From: Saprospiraceae bacterium
Lineage (GTDB): Bacteria; Bacteroidota; Bacteroidia; Chitinophagales; Saprospiraceae
Length of the DNA stretch: 5,744 bases
Assembly: GCA_023300255.1 (NCBI GenBank)
Contig: JALZWC010000078.1
Location: 1 to 5,744 of the forward strand
Reading direction: 5' to 3'
Part shown: piece by piece, positions 1 through 5,702 of the stretch
How positions within the stretch are numbered: the first letter of the stretch is position 1
Layout of the letters: the number at the start of each line of letters is the position of its first letter
Position numbers and translations under genes: made by a program
The notes under the pieces: generated by a model
Database searches by the model: none
Told to the model about the DNA's origin: nothing
Seen by the model: only the letters and a program-made list of their open reading frames with translations

Positions 1-11
1 TGGTTCTGGAA

Positions 12-105
12 ATCATAAATCATAGTTCATAAATCTTACATCATAAATCTGCTAATTAGTCAAAATCAGACTGATATATGATGTATGATATATGATGTAT
101 GATTT
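12..105. repeat. AT-rich imperfect inverted repeat with internal tandem copies
   Basis: At 73-100 the 14-base unit GATATATGATGTAT occurs twice in tandem, followed by the start of a third copy. The left part (12-50) carries loosely repeated ATCATAAATC-type units that are roughly the reverse complement of the right part; TACATCATA at 37-45 pairs exactly with TATGATGTA at 77-85 or 91-99. The whole could fold into a long, weak hairpin. It looks like low-complexity intergenic repeat DNA, and no function can be read from it. Confidence 0.6.
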
Positions 106-135
106 GCACACATAGTCCAAATCTTCGTATAAAAT

Positions 136-149
136 CAACTGGCAACTGG
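136..149. repeat. Short tandem repeat CAACTGG x2
   Basis: The 7-base unit CAACTGG occurs twice head to tail. It is too short to imply more than local slippage, but it adds to the repeat-rich nature of this non-coding edge. Confidence 0.45.
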
Positions 150-190
150 TAATTACCTATGAAAAATCGCCCAAAAATAGAACCAATCAC

Positions 191-245
191 CCCTGCCCTA
201 TGGTATATACATAGTCAAGGCACGCAGGCAGGAATAGACGAAGCT
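191..245. repeat. Dispersed intergenic repeat, copy A
   Basis: This segment shares the exact 20-base core TGCCCTATGGTATATACATA (194-213) with copy B near the right edge, and both copies also contain GACGAAGCT further on (237-245 here). Copy A can fold: CTATG (198-202) pairs with CATAG (210-214), and CCTGCC (192-197) pairs with GGCAGG (227-232) outside it. GGCACGCAGG at 219-228 is the reverse complement of CCTGCGTGCC found just before the core in copy B, so parts of the element are rearranged between copies. It looks like a degenerate, hairpin-forming dispersed repeat; no transposase gene is present. Confidence 0.65.
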
Positions 246-344
246 TCATTGTATTTTTAAACTTAGGCAAAGAGTAAGAATAAATTAGGAATGAGAGGGT
301 GTTCTGGCAAATGTGGTGAATAAATAGTGCTCAATTCCTTATAA

Positions 345-381
345 AAAAAGCCTTACGTAGTGTAGCTACGTAAGGCTTTTT
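345..381 (-). terminator. Intrinsic terminator of hemE
   Basis: A perfect 16-base stem (345-360 with 366-381) encloses a five-base loop. The stem core is GCCTTACGTAG / CTACGTAAGGC, with an A-run on one side and a T-run on the other. On the minus strand the hairpin starts 17 bases after the hemE stop and is followed by seven T residues, so it is a textbook Rho-independent terminator. Because both flanks are A/T runs it could also stop transcription coming from the left. Confidence 0.93.
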
Positions 382-397
382 ACTGTCAACTTAATTC

Positions 398-1426
398 TTA
401 ACTGGCATAGGACAAAGACTTTATCGTATCCACAAACACCCGCACATTATCCAAAGGCGTATCTGGATAAACACCGTGCCCTAGGTTAGCAATATGTTTC
501 CCACCAAAATCTTGAACCATTTTAGTGGCCGCTAATTCTACTTCTTTAGCCGTACCATATAGTTGACAAGGGTCTAAATTTCCTTGAAATACTTTAGTTA
601 TATGCTTTCTGGCATAATCAGGGGAAGTTCCCCAATCCAAACCTATTACATTACAATCTATTGATTCCAACTCTGCTAAAGCAAACCAAGCTCCTTTGGC
701 AAACACAGTAACTGGTACACCAGTAATAGCTGCGGCTATTTGCTTAATGTAAGGCAAGGCAAAAGTGCGGAACAAGGTAGGTGTAAGTATCCCTGCCCAA
801 GAATCAAATATTTGGACTAAACTCACTCCACTAGCAACTTTCTGCTGTAAATAAGCAATCGTAGTAGCCGTTATTTTTTGTAATAATTGGTGAGACAGTT
901 CTGGATGTTGATACAAAAAGCGTTTTGCCTTAGAGAAGGTTTTGCTACCAGAACCTTCTATCATGTAAGCAAAAATCGTCCAAGGTGCTCCTGCAAAACC
1001 TATTAAAGGCACTCTTCCATCTAACTCTTTGACCGTGATCTGAATCGCATCGTAAACGTATTTTAATTCAGCAGCGGCATCTGCACCAGATATTAATGCT
1101 ACTATATCTTTCTCGCTTTCAATTGTCTTCGGAAATAAAGGGCCTTTTTTTTCTACCATTTCATAGGTCAATCCCATCGCTTCTGGGATGACTAAAATAT
1201 CAGAAAAAATGATTGCTGCATCTACATCCAATTCATCCACTGGTTGGATCGTCACCTCCGCAGCTAATGCAGGCGTCTCCACTAATTCCTTAAAACCACT
1301 TAGACTACCACGCAAAGCCCGATATTGTGGTAAAATTCTACCTGCTTGTCGCATTAACCAAACAGGTGGTCTTTCTACGTCTTCCCCTAAAGCTGTTCTG
1401 ATTAATAGGTCGTTTTTCAGTTTCAT
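398..1426 (-). CDS. hemE: Uroporphyrinogen decarboxylase (HemE)
   Basis: This cytoplasmic enzyme of tetrapyrrole synthesis removes four carboxyl groups from the acetate side chains of uroporphyrinogen III to give coproporphyrinogen III. The 342 residues match the usual family length of about 340-355. Family signatures are all present and in order: MRQAGR at 25-30 (substrate-binding arginines), FSDIL at 74-78 with the key Asp76, GFAGAPWT at 143-150, Tyr154, IEGSGSK at 156-162, IFDSWAG at 206-212 with Ser209, QGNLDP at 281-286, and NLGHGVYPDTP at 314-324 with His317. Roles of these residues are known from the family; their presence is seen here. The ATG at 1426 places MRQAGR at the expected distance from the N-terminus. 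No other haem genes are in the window. It lies 73 bases downstream of the pseudouridine synthase, has a possible promoter of its own, and ends in a strong hairpin terminator 17 bases past the stop. It appears intact. Confidence 0.97.
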   Translation of the reverse strand: MKLKNDLLIRTALGEDVERPPVWLMRQAGRILPQYRALRGSLSGFKELVETPALAAEVTIQPVDELDVDAAIIFSDILVIPEAMGLTYEMVEKKGPLFPKTIESEKDIVALISGADAAAELKYVYDAIQITVKELDGRVPLIGFAGAPWTIFAYMIEGSGSKTFSKAKRFLYQHPELSHQLLQKITATTIAYLQQKVASGVSLVQIFDSWAGILTPTLFRTFALPYIKQIAAAITGVPVTVFAKGAWFALAELESIDCNVIGLDWGTSPDYARKHITKVFQGNLDPCQLYGTAKEVELAATKMVQDFGGKHIANLGHGVYPDTPLDNVRVFVDTIKSLSYAS

Positions 1427-1430
1427 GTTG

Positions 1431-1438
1431 CAAAAATA
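1431..1438 (-). promoter_or_regulatory. Possible -7 promoter element of hemE
   Basis: The minus strand reads TATTTTTG, an exact match to the Bacteroidota -7 consensus TAnnTTTG, four bases before the hemE ATG. No convincing -33 TTG is seen at the usual distance upstream. If it is used, transcription would begin at or next to the start codon, giving a leaderless or nearly leaderless mRNA. The match may be chance in AT-rich DNA. Confidence 0.3.
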
Positions 1439-1499
1439 ATAACAAGGCGGGGTTTTGTTTTCTTTATAATGTCATTTTATTGACAGGATTTGTAAATCT

Positions 1500-2108
1500 C
1501 TAAGATCTAGATTTCGTTTTTAATCCTAATTGATCATAGATTACCTGTTTATCCATTTCCAATACCCCACCAACGTCTAATTCTCCTAAAGATAAAGCCT
1601 CTATTTGGGTTCGTACTAAACGTAGTACAGGAAAACCTACTGCAGCACACATTCGCCGAACCTGTCTGTTTTTCCCTTCCGTCAAACTTAATTCGATCCA
1701 AGCCGTTGGTATATTTTGTCTTACTCTTATAGGAGGTGTTCTTTCTGGAAAGGTTGGTGGAACAGCTAATAGAATAGCTTTTGCTGGTCGACTTCTATAT
1801 TCTTTTTTCTTTATACGGAAAGAAACCCCATCTCTCAATTGTTGGATTGCGTCTGGTGTGGGTATATTCTCTACTTGTACCAAATAAGTACGCTGATGCT
1901 TGAAGGTAGGATCTAACACCCTATGCTTTAAATGATTGTCATTCGTCAAGATTAAAAGACCTTCACTATCTCGATCTAATCTTCCTACTGGATAAATATC
2001 GGATGGAAAGTCGTAGCAATCCTTAAGTGTTCGATGTGTTGGAATTTCTTTAGTAAATTGACTTAACACATCAAAGGGTTTGTATAAGAGATAGTATTTT
2101 AGTTCCAT
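1500..2108 (-). CDS. rluE: 23S rRNA pseudouridine synthase, RluE-like (RsuA/RluB/E/F family)
   Basis: The enzyme isomerises a uridine in rRNA to pseudouridine in the cytoplasm. E. coli RluE acts on U2457 of 23S rRNA; the same target is inferred here, not shown. The catalytic motif GRLDRDSEGLLILT lies at 42-55, with Asp45 as the nucleophile. Other family blocks are YLLYKPFDVLSQF at 6-18, PPIRVRQNIPTAWI at 125-138 and EGKNRQVRRM at 144-153 followed by GFPVLRLVR at 158-166. There is no N-terminal S4 domain, which fits RluE and argues against RluB, RluF and RsuA; the QFT after the first block and the PPIR..IPT segment are also RluE-like. The 202 residues are typical of RluE. The ATG is directly preceded by an in-frame TAA and an A-rich leader without a Shine-Dalgarno sequence. 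The ending KTKSRS is a short basic tail. The gene is flanked by two 73-base spacers. Confidence 0.92.
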   Translation of the reverse strand: MELKYYLLYKPFDVLSQFTKEIPTHRTLKDCYDFPSDIYPVGRLDRDSEGLLILTNDNHLKHRVLDPTFKHQRTYLVQVENIPTPDAIQQLRDGVSFRIKKKEYRSRPAKAILLAVPPTFPERTPPIRVRQNIPTAWIELSLTEGKNRQVRRMCAAVGFPVLRLVRTQIEALSLGELDVGGVLEMDKQVIYDQLGLKTKSRS

Positions 2109-2142
2109 TTATTTTTTATCATTAAGCAGTCAACGTCATAAG

Positions 2143-2171
2143 TCTGACACCTGACAGCGCAGCGATCTGAC
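2143..2171. repeat. CTGAC-type short repeats between the TolC-like and rluE genes
   Basis: TCTGAC or CCTGAC occurs three times in the same orientation (2143-2148, 2150-2155 and 2166-2171), with CAGCGCAGCG between the second and third copies. The cluster fills much of the 73-base spacer. No hairpin followed by a T-run is seen here, so the spacer does not hold an obvious terminator for the upstream cluster. Confidence 0.5.
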
Positions 2172-2181
2172 CTCTCTTTTT

Positions 2182-3390
2182 CTATTCCCCCGCCACAAAA
2201 AAATCACGAAAAGGAACAACATATAAGCTTTCAGAAATGTCTAGAAAATCAATATAGGTCGTATAAATATCCAATTCTAGTTTCAATAAATCCAACGCTT
2301 GCTTTCTCTCTTCTACCTTACTATACAAAAGTAACAAGGGCGTAACCCCTTCTTTTTGAGTCATTTTAGATAGTATTTTAAAAGCCTCCTCTTGTTGTAC
2401 TTCCAATGCTGCTTGAGTCAATTCATAGTTATCTAATAGGCGTTCAAGCTTTATTTTTTTTCTATTTATCTTTTTCCTATTGACGATTTGATCAACTTGG
2501 ATTTCTTCCGACAATAAAAGTTGCTCTAATTCTAACTCTTGCATTTTTAGAGTAGGCTTAGAAGAAATAGGTATATTGATACTAGCGCCTATAGATACCC
2601 GTTCTTTCCATTCCTCCGTGTGAGGCCCGTCATACTGAACCTGAAAAAAATCAAAGAGCCGTTGCTGTTCTGCTATTTCTAGTGCCATCTCTGCTTCAAG
2701 AATGGCCTTCTTATTTTTTCCTTGTTGTTTAGAATTTATTGATGGGGAGGAAGATAATTGTTGCACTAGGTTAGATTTCACTCCTTTTATAGATAAGAAA
2801 TTGGCGTCATTGATCTGGGTCTCCGCTAAATAATCACTAATTATTTTTTCACTAGATTGAATGATTATATTGGAATTAGTAATCTCGCTTTTTACTTCTA
2901 GAAAATCTTTTACATTCAATTGTTCATATTGACTTAATTTTAATAAAACCTTTTCTATATCCTCATAGATCACTAATAAGTCTTTATGAATAGCTACATT
3001 TCTTTTCAGCATTACCAATTCCAACCAATCTTGATACGCTACTACTAAAAGAGAATTGCCTAAATCTGTTTTTTTTAATAAAAATTCTTTTTCTATTAAA
3101 TTAGACAAATTAGTCTGCGCACTTCTTATCTTTTTAGTAGAAGGTTTAAATCTCAAAGAATATCGTTGTTGATCAATATCGAATTCACTAGTTCTAGTTC
3201 TAAGTTGTAATTCCTCCAACCATGCCGTTTTAAAATCATTGGTAAAGGAAGTAACCCCATTATTAGTATTAACAACTGCAATGTATTGTTGAATAAATTC
3301 AGTGGAGGTGATATTCGGTTGCGCAACTAAGTGGCCAATAATACTTCTACAGATCACAGTTATAAGAATAAGTAGTCGAAATTTCCTCAT
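2182..3390 (-). CDS. Divergent TolC-like outer-membrane efflux/secretion protein
   Basis: This is probably an exported outer-membrane channel component, recognised by architecture more than by strong motifs. Residues 1-23 form a signal peptide (basic MRKFR, hydrophobic core, likely cleavage after LVA). Cys15 does not sit in a good lipobox, so a lipoprotein is unlikely. The mature part shows the TolC pattern of two repeats: a strand-rich stretch at about 57-82 (LQLRTRTSEFD, then QQRYSLRFKP), long heptad-like helices at about 84-210, a second stretch at 263-277 (ERVSIGASINIPISS, like the end of the second strand pair in TolC), and further long helices at about 280-385. At 402 residues it is shorter than most TolC proteins (about 430-490). 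Its start overlaps the end of the adaptor gene by ATGA, with a clear ribosome binding site, so the two are almost surely co-translated. A purely periplasmic coiled-coil partner is the main alternative. Confidence 0.7.
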   Translation of the reverse strand: MRKFRLLILITVICRSIIGHLVAQPNITSTEFIQQYIAVVNTNNGVTSFTNDFKTAWLEELQLRTRTSEFDIDQQRYSLRFKPSTKKIRSAQTNLSNLIEKEFLLKKTDLGNSLLVVAYQDWLELVMLKRNVAIHKDLLVIYEDIEKVLLKLSQYEQLNVKDFLEVKSEITNSNIIIQSSEKIISDYLAETQINDANFLSIKGVKSNLVQQLSSSPSINSKQQGKNKKAILEAEMALEIAEQQRLFDFFQVQYDGPHTEEWKERVSIGASINIPISSKPTLKMQELELEQLLLSEEIQVDQIVNRKKINRKKIKLERLLDNYELTQAALEVQQEEAFKILSKMTQKEGVTPLLLLYSKVEERKQALDLLKLELDIYTTYIDFLDISESLYVVPFRDFFVAGE

Positions 3391-4457
3391 TTAATAACTC
3401 CTTTTTCTAAGTCTACTAATGATTTATTAGGTCTTCGAGTGGCTGCTTTGATCTTCAACGCATCCATAAATTCCAAAATCACTTTTTCTTTTTGTAAGAA
3501 TTCATTATCTGAAGATATGGCTACTAAGACCTCTCGACCATAGGTCTTTATATCTACTACTTTACGGAGCCTTTCTGGTATTTCTACAATCCTAGAACCA
3601 AGTCCTATTACTGCTCCTTTACAGTTCATCTTCCGATTCTTAGTAGATCGTATAATAAAAGTATCTTGTAAACTTACGTGTAAGAGTAAGTCTTCTTGTA
3701 CAAAACCTTTTACTAATGTAGGATTCGGTTCATAAAAAGTAACTAATGTCTTATAAGAGGGGATATGTTCCGCTTCCTTACAATGGATATTCCCGATCAC
3801 TCCATCCGTTGGTGCGGTAATTTGGCTGAATTGCTTTTTGGTCGCCTCTGAAAATTGTTGCTCTGCCTCTAGTCGTTCCACAGCGATGGCATAAGGATTT
3901 TTTCCAACAGAAAGTTCTTTCTCTATAGCTTTTACTTGACTGACATAACTAGATTCCAAGAAAGCTAATTCTCTTTCTAAAGCTATTATTTTAGTAGAAA
4001 GAGGGGCATATTTCTTTTCAGAAGCCTGTACACTTTTCAAGTCCTTATATAGCGATTGATCAAATTCTTTCTGATCTCTTAATTTCTGAATATCTGTATT
4101 GATTTTATCTACGGCAAGTTTCTTTTTAAGACCTAATTCTTTTAGATCATTCCCCATCTCTGTTCTCCAAATAGTTTCTTTGGCTCTTAAATCCGCAATT
4201 TTATAAGACTCATCCGCCATCACCTCTTTGGCTTTAATCCTATATAAATCTATTAATGGCGCACCTTGTTTTACTAATTCCCCTGGTCTTACTTTAATGT
4301 CCCCTATTACGACAGGATAATTGAAGTTAATTTCTGTCTCTTTATTTTCAGCAAATCCGTAAAAAGAAACAATCTCTCCGCCATGCTGACTATCCAAATT
4401 CCATAGCAGTAGCACTATTCCTATAATAGCAATATAGTAAACATTTATATGCTTCAT
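3387..4457 (-). CDS. HlyD-family periplasmic adaptor (membrane fusion protein)
   Basis: The protein is expected to sit in the inner membrane and bridge the periplasm to an outer-membrane channel. Residues 7-19 form a single N-terminal membrane anchor (YYIAIIGIVLLLW). The first half of a lipoyl/barrel-sandwich domain lies at about 45-72 (PVVIGDIKVRPGELVKQGAP). A long charged coiled-coil hairpin runs from about 76 to 208. The second lipoyl half begins with the classic ITAPTDGVIGNI at 213-224. A beta-barrel region follows at about 245-332 and a short basic tail ends the protein. The 356 residues are normal for this family. The leader upstream of the ATG is A-rich without a Shine-Dalgarno sequence. 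The gene lies 152 bases after the DUF4956 gene and overlaps the TolC-like gene by four bases, so adaptor and channel form one unit. No ATPase or RND pump is adjacent, so the energy source and cargo are unknown. Two cysteines (226 and 279) lie in the predicted periplasmic part. Confidence 0.88.
   Translation of the reverse strand: MKHINVYYIAIIGIVLLLWNLDSQHGGEIVSFYGFAENKETEINFNYPVVIGDIKVRPGELVKQGAPLIDLYRIKAKEVMADESYKIADLRAKETIWRTEMGNDLKELGLKKKLAVDKINTDIQKLRDQKEFDQSLYKDLKSVQASEKKYAPLSTKIIALERELAFLESSYVSQVKAIEKELSVGKNPYAIAVERLEAEQQFSEATKKQFSQITAPTDGVIGNIHCKEAEHIPSYKTLVTFYEPNPTLVKGFVQEDLLLHVSLQDTFIIRSTKNRKMNCKGAVIGLGSRIVEIPERLRKVVDIKTYGREVLVAISSDNEFLQKEKVILEFMDALKIKAATRRPNKSLVDLEKGVIK
3398..3404 (-). 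promoter_or_regulatory. Strong ribosome binding site for the TolC-like gene
   Basis: On the minus strand AAAGGAG lies seven bases before the ATG at 3390 and inside the last codons of the adaptor gene. It fixes the start of the TolC-like protein and, together with the ATGA overlap, supports translational coupling. It stands out because the other four genes in the window have A-rich leaders without such a site, as is common in Bacteroidota. Confidence 0.8.
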
Positions 4458-4507
4458 ACTTTTTGTTTTTGTTTATCTCTACACTGCTGGATCTATTTAG
4501 AAAAGAT

Positions 4508-4574
4508 AATAGAGACGTAGTTCGGTTAGGAAACAACGAAATTTCGTTAATTGTTAAACAAAATCATCTCTATT
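4508..4574. promoter_or_regulatory. Nested palindrome between the DUF4956 and adaptor genes
   Basis: The spacer holds a perfect 14-base palindrome, AACGAAATTTCGTT, at 4535-4548. Flanking it are arms AATAGAGA (4508-4515) and TCTCTATT (4567-4574), an exact 8-base inverted repeat whose centre (4541) nearly coincides with that of the inner palindrome (4541.5). A further AACAA / TTGTT pair (4532-4536 and 4551-4555) could extend the inner stem with a bulge. There is no T-run after it on the minus strand, so it is not a standard terminator. It could be a dimeric repressor site, an mRNA-processing or attenuator structure, or chance in AT-rich DNA. Confidence 0.45.
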
Positions 4575-4609
4575 CTCTGCTCTCGATTCTCTTTTCTTTA
4601 AAATCTTAA

Positions 4610-5350
4610 TTATAGCTTCTGTACCTTCTTTTCAAATCGTAAACGTATATCTCCGACAGCATCCAATGCATTAATTTCTTTAACAAATTCGTCAATTGAT
4701 TTCTTTCTTTTCAAGCGAATTAGATAACTCAATTCCTTTAAATGCTCTTTAGATTCCTCCTCAATAAGATTTCCTGCTGGATCATACACAGGGTCTTTTT
4801 TCTTAGTGTTCATAAATCGAATTTGCTCCAATTCATAGTGATGGCAATTCCGATCTAGTATTTTATTGAATTCTTTCTCTTCGTTTCCTTCTTTAGGCAA
4901 TTCAATTTTTAGAGCGCCAATTAATTCTTTTGTATTAGAAAGTGGCGAGAATCGTAGAATTACTGCCCCCAAACAAAAAGCGATCGTACCAATAAAAGCT
5001 ATTGTAAAACCATATACTCCAGTTGCAATCCCTATAGCTAAAGAAGCAAACATGAACGTCATATTTCGAGGATCATCTAATACCGTTCTAAATCGAATAA
5101 TAGATAAGGCTCCTAACATACCCAAGCCTCTAGCCAATGAATCTCCTATTGCCTGTATTACCGTAGCCGCCACCATGGATACTAAGGCTACCGCTTGCAT
5201 AAAATGCGCTGGCCTGTGGATACTTTTGGTCGTAAAGTCGTAGGTTATTACTAATAAAGAGGATAAACAAAAAGAGAATAGAACGGTAATAAGGATACTT
5301 AATGCCGTAGGATTATCTGTGTTATTATGTGTTAGTAGGAATTCAAACAT
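4610..5350 (-). CDS. DUF4956 inner-membrane protein
   Basis: This is a membrane protein of unknown function recognised as DUF4956. The hydrophobic N-terminal half has four or five membrane segments (about 16-37, 49-67, a shorter 70-85, 96-112 and 114-132). The family hallmark is the block at 71-95: SLARGLGMLGALSIIRFRT followed by VLDDPR, with Arg74, Arg86, Arg88, Asp92, Asp93 and Arg95, then a glycine-rich AIGIATGVYGF at 105-115. The order and feel resemble MgtC/SapB proteins. Residues 135-246 are soluble and probably cytoplasmic; strand-helix-strand elements at about 206-240 (LSYLIRLKR, then KEINALDAVGDIRLRF) suggest a ferredoxin- or ACT-like domain, which is inference. From memory, DUF4956 genes often sit beside VTC-type polyphosphate polymerase or CotH genes; neither is here. 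It is the first gene of the cluster and is followed by the adaptor and TolC-like genes, which suggests a shared envelope role. The translation start has no clear Shine-Dalgarno sequence. Confidence 0.85.
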   Translation of the reverse strand: MFEFLLTHNNTDNPTALSILITVLFSFCLSSLLVITYDFTTKSIHRPAHFMQAVALVSMVAATVIQAIGDSLARGLGMLGALSIIRFRTVLDDPRNMTFMFASLAIGIATGVYGFTIAFIGTIAFCLGAVILRFSPLSNTKELIGALKIELPKEGNEEKEFNKILDRNCHHYELEQIRFMNTKKKDPVYDPAGNLIEEESKEHLKELSYLIRLKRKKSIDEFVKEINALDAVGDIRLRFEKKVQKL

Positions 5351-5640
5351 AAAAGTTGGTTACTTCTTAAATAAATAAAATATTTACATTTTATATGTAG
5401 AAAAAATTAGACCATTAAACTGATTGGAAAGATATCCTTTAAACATAGACGTGAAAAAATCCAATATCTCCTTCTTTCTATCTATTTGAGCTTAGTAGTT
5501 AGTCGAAATAGATGTAAAGTTAATATTATATATCAAGTTGCAAAATAAAGCATACAGGTTGCTTCGTTAATAGTAGACGAATAAGAAAATTTATCTCTTG
5601 GGAATGAAAAACAATAACTGTTACAACTTGGCTTGCCCTT
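5351..5640. other. Non-coding leader upstream of the DUF4956 gene
   Basis: Together with repeat copy B and the last bases of the window, about 394 bases before the DUF4956 gene carry no credible gene on either strand. The cluster's promoter must lie here or further right if the DUF4956 gene is its first gene. Only near matches to TAnnTTTG are visible on the minus strand (TTATTTTG at 5541-5548, plus TATGTTTA and TATCTTTC within 5428-5450), none with a convincing -33 TTG. The stretch is AT-rich and otherwise featureless. Confidence 0.6.
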
Positions 5641-5702
5641 CCTGCGTGCCCTATGGTATATACATATCTTTTAGCAGCTAAAGGATATACGGTGACGAAG
5701 CT
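5641..5702. repeat. Dispersed intergenic repeat, copy B
   Basis: The segment holds CCTGCGTGCC (5641-5650), the shared 20-base core (5647-5666) in the same orientation as copy A, and GACGAAGCT (5694-5702). Overlapping the end of the core is a 12-pair palindrome, ATATCTTTTAGC (5664-5675) against GCTAAAGGATAT (5677-5688), with one T/G mismatch and a single central A. The distance from core to GACGAAGCT is 27 bases here and 23 in copy A, so the copies differ in their middle part. It could be a REP- or MITE-like element. Confidence 0.65.

Larger units (their letters stand above)
1..344. other. Non-coding left edge
   Basis: No credible gene is seen on either strand. The stretch contains the AT-rich inverted repeat, the CAACTGG pair and dispersed repeat copy A listed separately. 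From about 246 to 344, up to the terminator, nothing recognisable is found. A 33-codon reading frame at 159-260 on the plus strand runs through the repeat and is not convincing. Confidence 0.7.

Noticed and set aside
1..120. CRISPR array in the left-edge repeats
   Set aside because: The units are 14 bases, adjacent without spacers and AT-only in character, and no cas gene is present.
159..260. 33-codon reading frame on the plus strand
   Set aside because: It passes straight through dispersed repeat copy A, has no ribosome binding site, and the frame is not kept open in copy B, where a TAG follows soon after the core.
1188..1439. 83-codon reading frame on the plus strand
   Set aside because: It lies antisense inside hemE, whose family motifs are complete; its translation is low-complexity Ser/Thr-rich and resembles no family.
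1494..1514. Hairpin AAATCT / AGATTT around the rluE stop codon
   Set aside because: The stem is only six A/T-rich pairs and no T-run follows on the minus strand, so it does not qualify as a terminator.
3346..3348. Cys15 of the TolC-like protein as a lipoprotein cleavage site
   Set aside because: The preceding residues TVI do not fit a lipobox, which needs a small residue directly before the cysteine; ordinary signal-peptide cleavage after LVA fits better.
4866..5243. 125-codon reading frame on the plus strand
   Set aside because: It is the antisense shadow of the DUF4956 gene; the hydrophobic pattern mirrors the membrane segments of the real protein and there is no independent support.
5541..5548. 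TTATTTTG as a promoter for the DUF4956 gene
   Set aside because: It misses the consensus at the second base, has no -33 TTG at proper distance, and lies about 190 bases before the start codon; similar near matches are common in this AT-rich stretch.
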